From Caldilineaceae bacterium (GTDB taxonomy: Bacteria; Chloroflexota; Anaerolineae; Caldilineales; Caldilineaceae): DNA of 64,000 nucleotides. The notes beneath the pieces are model-generated. The model was not told the DNA's origin. It was given only the letters and a program-made list of their open reading frames with translations, and did no database searches. This document shows, one piece after another, positions 55,063 through 62,905 of this stretch (position 1 is its first letter; every line of letters begins with the position of its first letter). The stretch spans positions 1-64,000 of the forward strand of contig JACKBC010000002.1 of NCBI GenBank assembly GCA_020634755.1, read 5' to 3'. Position numbers and translations under genes: made by a program.

Positions 55063-55086
55063 AACGACAGCAACGGGGCTGTCGTT
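55063..55086 (+). promoter_or_regulatory. 5' leader hairpin
   Basis: AACGACAGC (55063-55071) and GCTGTCGTT (55078-55086) form a perfect 9-bp stem with a 6-nt loop, 32 nt before the small gene's start. There is no T tract, so mRNA stability or translation control is more likely than termination. Confidence 0.55.
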
Positions 55087-55117
55087 CAATAGTAGCTTCG
55101 ACGAAGAAGGAGATTCG

Positions 55118-55330
55118 ATGATGAATTTCAGCTCACGCTTTACCGATCACGCGATCAATGACCATGCCAGCGAGATCGACTATGCAGTATCAATGATGTT
55201 TAGTGCCTCTCACTTGCCAAGCGGGACCCCCGCAACGGCGGCCACCTACTCAGCTCCGCAGCTTAAGAATTCGCTTGTATTATCGCCAAGTGAAATGCCC
55301 CGCCAGGCTTTGAGCCTATGGCGAAACTAA
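55118..55330 (+). CDS. Small protein of unknown function with strong expression signals
   Basis: A 70-residue protein, MMNFSSRFTDHAINDHASEI and onward, ending SEMPRQALSLWRN. AAGGAG lies 5 nt before the ATGATG start, a hairpin leader and a promoter-like sequence precede it. No family, signal peptide or membrane segment recognised. It is Ser/Ala/His-rich. Its TAA lies in the left target duplication of the 86-bp element at 55336. Confidence 0.6.
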   Translation: MMNFSSRFTDHAINDHASEIDYAVSMMFSASHLPSGTPATAATYSAPQLKNSLVLSPSEMPRQALSLWRN

Positions 55331-55335
55331 TTTGA

Positions 55336-55421
55336 CTTATGTTACGCAAGCCTGGCGGAAAGTCGGCTCGCCGGCGTTTCTGTTTCTCTCTTGCAAACAG
55401 GCTGTCGCTGCGTAACATGAG
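55336..55421. mobile_element. 86-bp miniature inverted-repeat element, copy 2
   Basis: Same length and near-identical sequence to 43799-43884. It is flanked by TAATTTGA (55328-55335) and TAATTTAA (55422-55429), an 8-bp target duplication with one mismatch. The left copy holds the stop codon of the small gene. Confidence 0.85.
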
Positions 55422-55433
55422 TAATTTAAAACA

Positions 55434-55765
55434 GGCTTACGCAAGCCACGTAAAGTCATCTGGCCGGAAAACTTTTCTCTCCAGCGGCTTTATGGGCGCC
55501 TGCGTAAGTCGCGTTAGCCTCAGCACGGCATCAAAGCATCTGTTTACCGCACAGCGGAAAACAACCGATTGTCGCGTTAAGCCGTGGCAACTTCTGAGGA
55601 TGTTGCCGCGGCTTAACAGCCATCGATTTTCGCCTCAGTTCCTCTGCCTGATTTGCGTTGGGAACATGGTTTTCCAACGCACAACTTACGCAGCGCCTGT
55701 GGATCGTCAGGAGGCCATAACGTAGCTGACCTGGTAATTTTCCCGTGTGGATTGCGTAAGTCCTA
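55434..55765. repeat. Two adjacent ACTTACGCA-type elements
   Basis: One element runs from GGCTTACGCAAGCC (55434) to GCCTGCGTAAGTC (about 55511). A second runs from ACTTACGCAGCGCCTGTG (about 55684) to ATTGCGTAAGTCC (about 55763). The left part of the second matches that at 60239. No gene is present in this 330-bp stretch. Confidence 0.65.
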
Positions 55766-55793
55766 CAAAATAGATTCTATGCCAAAGTAAATC

Positions 55794-55825
55794 AAAAAGA
55801 CCAACGCGTTGCGGCGTCGGTCTTT
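55794..55825 (-). terminator. Rho-independent terminator of thioredoxin gene
   Basis: On the minus strand a stem of AAAGACCGACGC with GCGTTGGTCTTT is followed by more T residues, about 120 nt after the trxA stop. Confidence 0.7.
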
Positions 55826-55943
55826 CAAAACTACTTTAGTAGGACTTACCTATATCGATCATGTAAAGTTAGCTCTGTTTAAAAACGCAATAGCAATCAT
55901 GCCAAATCGGTATGCAGCTTTGCGTTTTCGAAACAGGCGCGCT

Positions 55944-56270
55944 TTAGTTGATATGTGGCGTCAATTCAGCCATCAACTGCGGCTTGGGGCGAAAACCCGT
56001 AATCCGCGTCACCAATTCGCCATCTTTGAACAGCAGGAGAGCGGGAATGCCCATAATGCCATAGGCCATCATGGTGCTCTGCTCTTCGTCGACGTTGATT
56101 TTGCCGATAGTCAACTTCCCATTTAGCTCAGTGGCAATTTCATCCAGCACTGGGGCGATCATTTTACAAGGGCCACACCATTCCGCCCAAAAATCAACCA
56201 ACACAGGTGTATCCGAATTGATCACCTGCTCTTCGAAGGTAGCATCCGTAATTTTAATTGCATTACCCAT
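55944..56270 (-). CDS. trxA: Thioredoxin
   Basis: A 108-residue thioredoxin with the WAEWCGPCKMIAPVLDEIA active site (CGPC), the buried Asp in PVLVDFWAEW and the cis-Pro loop GIMGIPALLLFKDGE. It reduces protein disulfides in the cytoplasm. AAGGAG upstream supports the ATG. It is a single gene with its own terminator. Confidence 0.96.
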   Translation of the reverse strand: MGNAIKITDATFEEQVINSDTPVLVDFWAEWCGPCKMIAPVLDEIATELNGKLTIGKINVDEEQSTMMAYGIMGIPALLLFKDGELVTRITGFRPKPQLMAELTPHIN

Positions 56271-56439
56271 TATTTTGTACTCTCCTTAAATATATAAAGT
56301 AAAAGTCTTATTAAACTTATTTGAATCGACAACTTGTGGCTAACAGCGGCTATTATACCCAATCTACACTGTGATTGAAAACCTTTTGGCCATCACGTTA
56401 AAGATTTGCAATATAGCCTTTACGCATTTTGTCCATTCA

Positions 56440-56610
56440 TATTTCCTGTAGGGCCATTGCGAACTTGGTAATCGCAACGGCTAAATCCGGCAGCCGACAA
56501 TGAAAAGCCGCCGCCGCGGCTAAATGGCAAGCGGTTGAGAGCGCTTTGCCGTGTCAGCCGCGGGTTTTAACCCTGCTTTTCTTAGGTTCGCGATGGCCCT
56601 ACTATTTCCT
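56440..56610. mobile_element. 155-bp MITE with 8-bp target duplication
   Basis: The element spans 56448-56602. Its 17-bp terminal inverted repeats are GTAGGGCCATTGCGAAC and GTTCGCGATGGCCCTAC, with one mismatch. TATTTCCT is found directly on both sides (56440-56447 and 56603-56610). The interior has further GC-rich inverted pieces (CCGCGGCT and AGCCGCGG). No coding capacity. Confidence 0.92.
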
Positions 56611-57015
56611 GTGCATCTACCATGCGCTCAAAACATACTCAGTTTACCGCCGAACACAAATTTTCTGCCGTAATCTGCACTACAAAAAATGTAGTACGCC
56701 CTCCATTCAGCTGTAATTGAGAAGCAGCCCACTTGAGGATTAAAATAGATAGTAATATAATGATCGTTAGAGAACTTACGCGCCGGCCCAAAGCCGTAGA
56801 GCGCATCGGCGTACAGGTTTATCCCTTTCCGCTGGTACTAAGCGCGTAAGCACAAGTGAACGGCCTTGGTATTTAGGCTCTTCCAAAAATTAAAACACCC
56901 ATTTTGAATGGAAGAAAGCTGCCGCAACAAGCGGGAGCCCTTTCAGAGAGAAGAGGCCATTGGGATGGATGATTATTTTTCTGGAATGGCCTTATTGCAA
57001 AGGCGCAATTGTACA
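56611..57015. repeat. Gene-free spacer with an ACTTACGCG-type element
   Basis: GAACTTACGCGCCGG at about 56771 and AGCGCGTAAGCAC at about 56840 bound an 80-bp element of the same style as the other ACTTACGCA repeats. An 86-codon minus-strand frame at 56873-57133 overlaps the transaldolase start and has no support. Confidence 0.5.
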
Positions 57016-57030
57016 TAAAAGGAGCAAATT

Positions 57031-58179
57031 GTGAACAATTCACAAAATCGACTACAGCAGCTGAACCAGGCTGGCCAAAGCATCTGGTTCGATTATATCG
57101 AGCGCAGCATGGTGCAATCGGGTAAACTAGCACAGCTCATGGCGGACGGCATTACGGGTGTCACCTCGAACCCCACAATTTTCCAGCAGGCCATTACGGG
57201 CAGCGATGCCTATACCCAAGACGTACAGGATCTGGCCGCTATGGGGAAAGATGCCAAAGGCATTTTTGAAGCACTGGCCGTGGCCGACATTCAGGCCGCT
57301 ACGGAAGTGTTGCACCCAGTATACGTGCAGACGCAAAGCGCTGATGGCTTTGTCAGTATCGAAGTGTCTCCCGATCTGGCCGATGAGACAGAAGCCACGA
57401 TTGCTGAAGCGCGCCGCTTGTGGCAGGCAGTTGACCGCCCCAATTTGATGATTAAGGTGCCGGCCACAAAAGCAGGTCTAGGCGCCATTGAACAGCTCAT
57501 CAGCGAAGGCATCAATGTCAACGTTACGCTCATTTTTAGCCTAGACCGTTATGCTGACGTCAAAGAGGCGTACATACGCGGGTTAGAAAAGCGGTTGGCG
57601 GCTGGAGGATCGATTGCCCAGATCGCATCGGTTGCCAGCTTCTTTGTAAGCCGTGTTGACGCCAAAATTGACCCGCTATTGGAAAAGATCGCCGCCGACA
57701 ACGCGAATCTGGCCGATCAAGCCAAAGAGCTCATGGGCAAAGCCGCCATTGCAAATGCCAAACTGGCCTATGCGCAATTTCAAACCAAATTTGGCATTAC
57801 CGAACCAAGCACGCGCTGGCAAAAGCTGGCCGATGCGGGTGCACAAGTTCAGCGGCCGCTGTGGGCTAGCACCAGCACCAAGAACCCAGCCTACTCCGAC
57901 GTACTCTATGTGGATACGCTGATTGGCCCTCACACGGTCAACACGATGCCGCCCGCTACGGTCGATGCATTTAAGGATCATGGGACTGTTGCGCGCACGG
58001 TCGATGCCAACATATCGCAAGCCCAAGCCGAAATGGACCAACTGGCAGAGCTAGGCATCAACATGACGCAAGTGACGGATGAATTAGAGCGCGAAGGCGT
58101 CCAGAAATTTGCCGATTCTTATCACCAACTTCTCAGCGCCATTGAAACACAGCTTGCAGAACTGACGCCCGCAGATTAG
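57031..58179 (+). CDS. tal: Transaldolase
   Basis: A 382-residue transaldolase of the longer bacterial type. It starts with GTG at 57031 behind AAAGGAG. Features are SIWFDYIERSM, GITGVTSNPTIFQQAI, the Schiff-base Lys in LMIKVPATKAGLGAIEQLI, NVNVTLIFSLDRYADV, and RPLWASTSTKNPAYSDVLYVDTLIGPHTVNTMP. It moves a dihydroxyacetone unit between sugar phosphates in the pentose phosphate pathway. Stands alone; cytoplasmic. Confidence 0.96.
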   Translation: MNNSQNRLQQLNQAGQSIWFDYIERSMVQSGKLAQLMADGITGVTSNPTIFQQAITGSDAYTQDVQDLAAMGKDAKGIFEALAVADIQAATEVLHPVYVQTQSADGFVSIEVSPDLADETEATIAEARRLWQAVDRPNLMIKVPATKAGLGAIEQLISEGINVNVTLIFSLDRYADVKEAYIRGLEKRLAAGGSIAQIASVASFFVSRVDAKIDPLLEKIAADNANLADQAKELMGKAAIANAKLAYAQFQTKFGITEPSTRWQKLADAGAQVQRPLWASTSTKNPAYSDVLYVDTLIGPHTVNTMPPATVDAFKDHGTVARTVDANISQAQAEMDQLAELGINMTQVTDELEREGVQKFADSYHQLLSAIETQLAELTPAD

Positions 58180-58240
58180 CTGAGAGCGTCAATTTGTAGG
58201 TCATTTTTGCAAATGACATGCTCGATTCCATAAAGCATGC

Positions 58241-58312
58241 TATAGTGCGGTTGAGATGAGAGCCGGAGTTTTATCACTCTTGTTGAGCCACTAGAAAACT
58301 CCGGTTCTCATT
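58241..58312. repeat. AAAACTCCGG dispersed repeat, inverted pair
   Basis: GGTTGAGATGAGAGCCGGAGTTTT (in two parts within 58241-58272) and AAAACTCCGGTTCTCATT (58295-58312) form a long hairpin between the convergent tal and MoCF genes, where it may terminate both. The string also occurs at 52166 and 60196. Confidence 0.65.
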
Positions 58313-58314
58313 CA

Positions 58315-58432
58315 GAGCTAAAGTAACTTATTCAGGCCACTCGAGGGCTGAGCTTGTCGAAGCCCGTGTCCCCTTCGACGTCCCAAACGCAGTTTGGGCG
58401 CTCAGGGAACGGCTGAATAGTTACGAGCTGAG
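58315..58432. mobile_element. 102-bp inverted-repeat element
   Basis: The element spans 58323-58424 with ends GTAACTTATTCAGGCC and GGCTGAATAGTTAC. Flanks GAGCTAAA and GAGCTGAG agree at six of eight positions, a decayed target duplication. Inside is a GGGCTGAGCTTGTCGAAGCCC hairpin, a repeat type common in environmental bacterial genomes. Confidence 0.65.
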
Positions 58433-58468
58433 TATAGCTGCAAGAGTGATCTACAAATGTAGATTGAT

Positions 58469-59140
58469 CTATTCGTCCTTGGCAGTTGATGAACTGTTTC
58501 TTTGCAGAAACGCGGCAAATTCTGCCGGATCTAGCGGCTTTGGGGCACTGCGTGTTGGTTGCGTTCCGTCTGGCGTGGTCTTACCTGCGGGTGCGGGCGA
58601 CTGTTCTGCCGGCTGAATCGCATCGGTTCCGTCGAATTGCAATTGTTCTGCCAGCGAAGGCGCCTCGGGTTTATGATTCAAGTGTAGAATTGTGGGCATC
58701 AGCAGATCGGCAACCGCTTCTAAAAAGAGATGTGCTGGTGCTGCGCCAGCCGGCAAATTGACAATGAGCGTGCGACCGCGAATCCCCGCGACACCACGGT
58801 CTAAATAAGCCAGCATGGTTTCCGCGCCGGCAGATTGCCGCATTACCTCCGAAAATCCTTGCAGCTGACGCTCAATAATGGTTGCTGTCGCTTCGGGAGT
58901 GATCTCCATTCCCGAAGGTCCTGCCGCTGGCATGGTGCCACCAATCGTCAAAATCAGGTCCAATTCTTCCTCATCACACCACCGGCGCAGCACTTCTTCT
59001 ACCCAGTATCGCTGACCATCCACGCTCTCTGTACGTGTCACATATATATTAGAACTGGTGGCCTGCAAAAGCGCTTGTACAGCGGCAATGGCCTGTTCAT
59101 CATATTGTGGAATTGATAGAATGGCTGCTCGGATGATCAT
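58469..59140 (-). CDS. MoCF (MogA/MoaB-type) domain protein
   Basis: 223 residues from ATG at 59140, preceded by GAGGGG. The MoCF-biosynthesis fold is visible: LDLILTIGGTMPAAGPSGMEITPEATATIIERQLQGFSEVMRQ, then RGVAGIRGRTLIVNLPAGAAPAHLFLEAVADLLMPTILHL. That is the molybdopterin-binding pattern of MogA/MoaB (adenylyltransferase family). A Pro/Ala/Thr-rich tail ends PLDPAEFAAFLQRNSSS. It likely adenylates molybdopterin in molybdenum cofactor synthesis. No other cofactor gene is nearby. It follows the rpsI terminator, so has its own promoter. Confidence 0.85.
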   Translation of the reverse strand: MIIRAAILSIPQYDEQAIAAVQALLQATSSNIYVTRTESVDGQRYWVEEVLRRWCDEEELDLILTIGGTMPAAGPSGMEITPEATATIIERQLQGFSEVMRQSAGAETMLAYLDRGVAGIRGRTLIVNLPAGAAPAHLFLEAVADLLMPTILHLNHKPEAPSLAEQLQFDGTDAIQPAEQSPAPAGKTTPDGTQPTRSAPKPLDPAEFAAFLQRNSSSTAKDE

Positions 59141-59190
59141 TGAATAGTTGATCCCCTCTACAGGTGACAGTACAATTGGATACGCTATAC

Positions 59191-59234
59191 AAAAACCGCT
59201 CTGTTCCAGCAATCTACAGCTAGAACAGAGCGGT
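59191..59234 (-). terminator. Rho-independent terminator after rpsI
   Basis: Twelve-base perfect arms ACCGCTCTGTTC/GAACAGAGCGGT with a 16-nt loop and TTTTT following on the minus strand, 35 nt after the rpsI stop. It closes the ribosomal protein cluster. Confidence 0.9.
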
Positions 59235-59269
59235 CAGTTATCACATAACATTGGCGCGCAATAAAATTT

Positions 59270-59659
59270 TTAGCGCTTTGTATACTGCTTGGCCTTACGG
59301 GCGCGTTTTAACCCTGGCTTCTTGCGCTCTTTGGCGCGCGCATCTCTCGTCAAGAATCCAGCGGCTTTCAACACGGGGCGCAAATTATCATCGGTCTCGC
59401 AAAGCGCTCGCGAAATGCCATGACGAACGGCGCCAGCCTGCCCTCCATCGCCACCACCGCGCACATGGATACTGATGTTATATGTATTTTCAGTACCCGT
59501 TATCACCAGCGGCTGCTTCAAGATCATACGATCCAGCGCACGGCCAAAATATTCTTCCATGGGAAGGTCATTGACCACAATCTCACCTTCTCCAGGATAC
59601 AGACGAACACGGGCAGAGGACGTTTTGCGACGCCCGACAGACTCAATGTACTGGGCCAT
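59270..59659 (-). CDS. rpsI: 30S ribosomal protein S9
   Basis: 129 residues of standard S9: YIESVGRRKTSSARVRLYPGEG at the start, GGGDGGQAGAVRHGISRAL in the middle and the basic tail KKPGLKRARKAKQYTKR that reaches the P-site tRNA. GGGAGC lies upstream. It follows rplM by 32 nt as in most bacteria. Confidence 0.97.
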   Translation of the reverse strand: MAQYIESVGRRKTSSARVRLYPGEGEIVVNDLPMEEYFGRALDRMILKQPLVITGTENTYNISIHVRGGGDGGQAGAVRHGISRALCETDDNLRPVLKAAGFLTRDARAKERKKPGLKRARKAKQYTKR

Positions 59660-59691
59660 TCTTTCGCTCCCTATTTGCTTATCGATTGCAA

Positions 59692-60126
59692 TTACAGTTC
59701 TAAGTCTTGCGGCTGTTGCGCCGTATGCGGATGCTCTGCGCCCGCATAGATCCGCAGCTTCTTCATCTGCGCGCGACCAAGCTTTGTCTTGGGCATCATG
59801 CCCTTAACCGCTTCAAAGATCACGCGATCTGGAAAGCGCTGCATTTGCTCGCGCATGGAACGGCTCTTCAAGCCGCCAGGGTGGCGAGAGTGATGATGAT
59901 AATAGACATCATCCAATTTATTACCGGTCACGACAATACGCTCACAGTTGGTTACAATGACAAAGTCACCGCCATCCACATGTGGGCTAAAGGTTGGTTT
60001 GTGCTTGCCGCGCAACACCTTGGCGATTTCAGAAGCCAGCCGCCCCAACGTTTGGCCTGTGGCGTCTACAACCCACCATTCCCGTGCGGCTTTGGCTTCT
60101 TCAGCGGTTGGGGTAAACGTTTTCAC
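59692..60126 (-). CDS. rplM: 50S ribosomal protein L13
   Basis: 144 residues. GTG at 60126 is preferred over GTG at 60135 because GAGGAG lies 8 nt before it and the protein then begins MKTFTPTAEEAK like other L13 proteins. Typical parts are WWVVDATGQTLGRLASEIAKVLRGK, the YYHHHSRHPGGLKSRS loop and GMMPKTKLGRAQMKKLRIYAG. Co-transcribed with rpsI. Confidence 0.97.
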   Translation of the reverse strand: MKTFTPTAEEAKAAREWWVVDATGQTLGRLASEIAKVLRGKHKPTFSPHVDGGDFVIVTNCERIVVTGNKLDDVYYHHHSRHPGGLKSRSMREQMQRFPDRVIFEAVKGMMPKTKLGRAQMKKLRIYAGAEHPHTAQQPQDLEL

Positions 60127-60156
60127 GCTACTCACTCCTCATATACTCTACTTGAA

Positions 60157-60223
60157 TAAAAACCGGAGTTTCATTCTATCGTTGCCAGGGCTGAGGAAAA
60201 CTCCGGTTTCATCTCAACCGCGG
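60157..60223 (-). promoter_or_regulatory. Hairpin with T run just before rplM (possible attenuator)
   Basis: On the minus strand AAACCGGAGTTT and AAACTCCGGTTT form a 12-bp stem followed by a T run, ending about 30 nt before the rplM start. It may be a leader terminator or simply end the truA transcript. It is also a copy of the AAAACTCCGG repeat. Confidence 0.5.
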
Positions 60224-60236
60224 GTTTACAAGATCA

Positions 60237-60425
60237 CGACTTACGCAGCGCCTGTGAAACGCCAGGAAAAAACGTCATGGCTGACCGGACAATTTTTCCT
60301 CTAATGTCTCGTCACGTCTGATTGATAGAAATGCACGAAGCGTTGTATGACGACACATTGGTGTTCTGACGCTGATTCATATCGATCATTTCAGGGTTGA
60401 CAGAACACTAGGCTTGCGTAAGTTC
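60237..60425. repeat. ACTTACGCA-type element between truA and rplM
   Basis: ACTTACGCAGCGCCTGTG at 60240 matches the left end of the element at 55684; a GCTTGCGTAAGTTC end is near 60412. It occupies most of the 312-bp truA-rplM gap, where many genomes have the two genes close together. Confidence 0.6.
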
Positions 60426-60438
60426 TAAAGATAAAGTG

Positions 60439-61266
60439 TCAAAAAAGTTCAGGATATTGCGGATACTCTACCGCTTCTAAAACGAGCCCATTAGGCGGAG
60501 CTGGCGGGGCAGACCGACTGCGGTCGCAAGCTTGAAGCGCAAGCTGCAACTCATCAGGCGCCCATTCACCACGTCCCACTTTCAACAACGAACCGACCAA
60601 GTTGCGCACCATATTGCGCAAAAACGCATTGGCCGTCACGGTAAAAACCAGTTGCGTGACAGTTACTGCGTCTGCCACAGAGGGCAAATCTGTTGTCACC
60701 TTTTGCCATTGGGCTTGCAGCACCTGGCGTTTTGTATTGTCACCTTGCGGCGGTTGCCCAAACGTTTGAAAGTCATGTTCACCCAACAGACAATCCGCTG
60801 CTTGCTGCATGGCTTCCAGGTTTAAAGGTCGCTGTTCATAATAAGCAAAGCGTTCTACCAACGGCATTCGCCGAACAGCATGCTCACCACCAAGCGCATT
60901 CGGAACATAGACAGTATAGCGATACGTCCGGCTGCGTGCGCTAAAGCGTGGATGAAACTGAGCAGGCGCTTGATTCGCCTTCAAAAGCACAACCGCGGCG
61001 GGCAGATGCGCGTTCCATGCTCGCTGTAAATCCGCTACGCTATGTCGCCAGGGAACTTGGGTTGCAATCACCTGCCCTCTGGCATGAACACCAGCATCTG
61101 TCCGCCCAGCGCCAACAACACGCACTTGGGCATTTGTAAACGCCAGCAAAGCATCTTCTAAGGCGCCCTGAATGGTCGGCACCCCGACCTGATACTGAAA
61201 GCCATGAAAATCTGTCCCATCATAGGCAATCAGGGCACAAATCGCGCATACCGAGCTAGAGGCCAC
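60439..61266 (-). CDS. truA: tRNA pseudouridine synthase A
   Basis: 275 residues starting with GTG at 61266. IAYDGTDFHGFQYQ, the catalytic Asp in VGAGRTDAGVHARGQV, ARSRTYRYTVY and FLRNMVRNLVGSLLKVGRGEW are the TruA family motifs. It converts uridines 38-40 of the tRNA anticodon arm to pseudouridine. It starts 8 nt after rplQ, the usual place. Confidence 0.96.
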   Translation of the reverse strand: MASSSVCAICALIAYDGTDFHGFQYQVGVPTIQGALEDALLAFTNAQVRVVGAGRTDAGVHARGQVIATQVPWRHSVADLQRAWNAHLPAAVVLLKANQAPAQFHPRFSARSRTYRYTVYVPNALGGEHAVRRMPLVERFAYYEQRPLNLEAMQQAADCLLGEHDFQTFGQPPQGDNTKRQVLQAQWQKVTTDLPSVADAVTVTQLVFTVTANAFLRNMVRNLVGSLLKVGRGEWAPDELQLALQACDRSRSAPPAPPNGLVLEAVEYPQYPELF

Positions 61267-61274
61267 TGCACAGA

Positions 61275-61652
61275 TTACTCAGAATCCACAAGCTCCAATA
61301 CGGCCATATTTGCGGCGTCACCCTTGCGCTTGCCAATCTTAATAATGCGGGTATAACCACCCTTGCGATCGGCATAGCGCGGGGCCAAATCGTCAATCAC
61401 CTTTTGCGCCACATCCTTATCATTCAGATAAGAAAGTAGCTGACGATGTGCGTGAAGCTGGCTAATATTACCAGCAATCCCGCGCTTGGCCTTGGTAATC
61501 AACTTTTCCGCATCAGAACGCACGGCTCTGGCTTTGGCCTCAGTGGTTGTAATGCGTTCATGTACAAACAATTCTTTAATTAAATTTCGAAATAAAGAGC
61601 GGCGATGATCGGTATCCCGACCCAAAACTCGACCTGCAATTTGATGTCGCAT
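61275..61652 (-). CDS. rplQ: 50S ribosomal protein L17
   Basis: 125 residues of standard L17: MRHQIAGRVLGRDTDHRRSLFRNLI, TTEAKARAVRSDAEKLITKAK, RYADRKGGYTRIIKIGKRKGDAANMAVLEL. It lies 48 nt after rpoA. Confidence 0.97.
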   Translation of the reverse strand: MRHQIAGRVLGRDTDHRRSLFRNLIKELFVHERITTTEAKARAVRSDAEKLITKAKRGIAGNISQLHAHRQLLSYLNDKDVAQKVIDDLAPRYADRKGGYTRIIKIGKRKGDAANMAVLELVDSE

Positions 61653-61700
61653 TTTCTTATTCTCGCAAACTTAAACTATTTCGATGTGCAATTGAATACT

Positions 61701-62714
61701 TTAAGCGTCTACTTCTTCTAGCTCCTCATCATCTTCTTCCCCATCCTGACTGGGATTCGATAATGAATCTAAGAATGCGCTCAAATCAACACCTGGAACG
61801 TTGAGATAGTTTTTAGCCTGCAGGCGCTCAACAAGTTCATCCAAAGACTTCTTGCCGAAATTGCGAATTGCAAGCATCTCTTCTTCGCCTTTTTCCATCC
61901 GGCGCAGGATCTCACCGACCTTCGTAATCCCAGCCCGTTTTAGACAGTTATATGCGCGCACAGTCAACTCTAACTCCTCAATCGGTGCGTCATAAACTCG
62001 GCTGGGAATTCCTTCTTCTTTCACTTCTGGCTGCTCAACCTCAACGGTCTCGGCACCCGCGAGTAGCGTCAAATATTGCACAAGAATATTGGCAGACTTG
62101 CGCACCGAATCTTCAGGCGCAATGGTGCCATCGGTCCATACTTCCAAGTTCAGCTTATCATAATCGGTCTGCTGGCCAATGCGTGTGCGCTCTACGCGAT
62201 AAGCAGCCTTTTTCACCGGGCTAAAAATCGCGTCGACCGGAATTTCTCCCAGTGGCAACTTGGCGCGTTCTTCAGCAGGGCTGTAACCCCGACCGACTTC
62301 CACAACCATCTCAATGTCCAGGTCCACCTCATTAGAATCAGCTGTCAACAGATATTGATCGGGGTTGACCACTTCAACTTCGGGTGGGCAGACCAGATCA
62401 CCTGCCGTAATTGGACCTTCCTGCGTTACTTCCACATGAATGCGAACGGGTTCTTCACTTGTAGACTTAAACCGGATCTGTTTCACATTCAAAATAAGTT
62501 GCGTTGTATCTTCACGTACGTTAGGAATTGGCGAAAATTCATGATGAATCCCGCTAATGCGCAAAGAAGTAACGGCGGCCCCCATCAGACTAGACAATAG
62601 CACCCGACGCAATGAATTGCCAAGCGTAATGCCATAGCCGCTTTCCAACGGACTTACCACGAAATGGCCGTAGTTTCGCGAACTTGCCTCGATTTCAATT
62701 TTTGGCAAAACCAT
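61701..62714 (-). CDS. rpoA: DNA-directed RNA polymerase subunit alpha
   Basis: 337 residues from ATG at 62714; a TTG at 62723 has better spacing from GGAGG and may be the true start. The N-terminal assembly domain has SPLESGYGITLGNSLRRVLLSSLMGAAVTS; the C-terminal domain has LELTVRAYNCLKRAGITKVGEIL and RNFGKKSLDELVERL, which contact DNA and regulators. The tail is very acidic. Normal length. Confidence 0.97.
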   Translation of the reverse strand: MVLPKIEIEASSRNYGHFVVSPLESGYGITLGNSLRRVLLSSLMGAAVTSLRISGIHHEFSPIPNVREDTTQLILNVKQIRFKSTSEEPVRIHVEVTQEGPITAGDLVCPPEVEVVNPDQYLLTADSNEVDLDIEMVVEVGRGYSPAEERAKLPLGEIPVDAIFSPVKKAAYRVERTRIGQQTDYDKLNLEVWTDGTIAPEDSVRKSANILVQYLTLLAGAETVEVEQPEVKEEGIPSRVYDAPIEELELTVRAYNCLKRAGITKVGEILRRMEKGEEEMLAIRNFGKKSLDELVERLQAKNYLNVPGVDLSAFLDSLSNPSQDGEEDDEELEEVDA

Positions 62715-62905
62715 GTTTAACAACGGCAATCCCTCCCTATTATAAGAACAGCATTTCAATCGACATGCGGCTCATTGGGAAACTGGCAGAGTATTCGTAA
62801 GATTTAGCAAACCGCAACCGCGTCAGCCTGACTAAGCGTCAAGCCTGGCGATTGCGGTCCAAACAAAATCCACACAAAGCCTTATAGGCTCAAGATCAAA
62901 CAAAC

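Noticed and set aside
56873..57133. 86-codon minus-strand frame as a gene
   Set aside because: Overlaps the transaldolase start and has no support.
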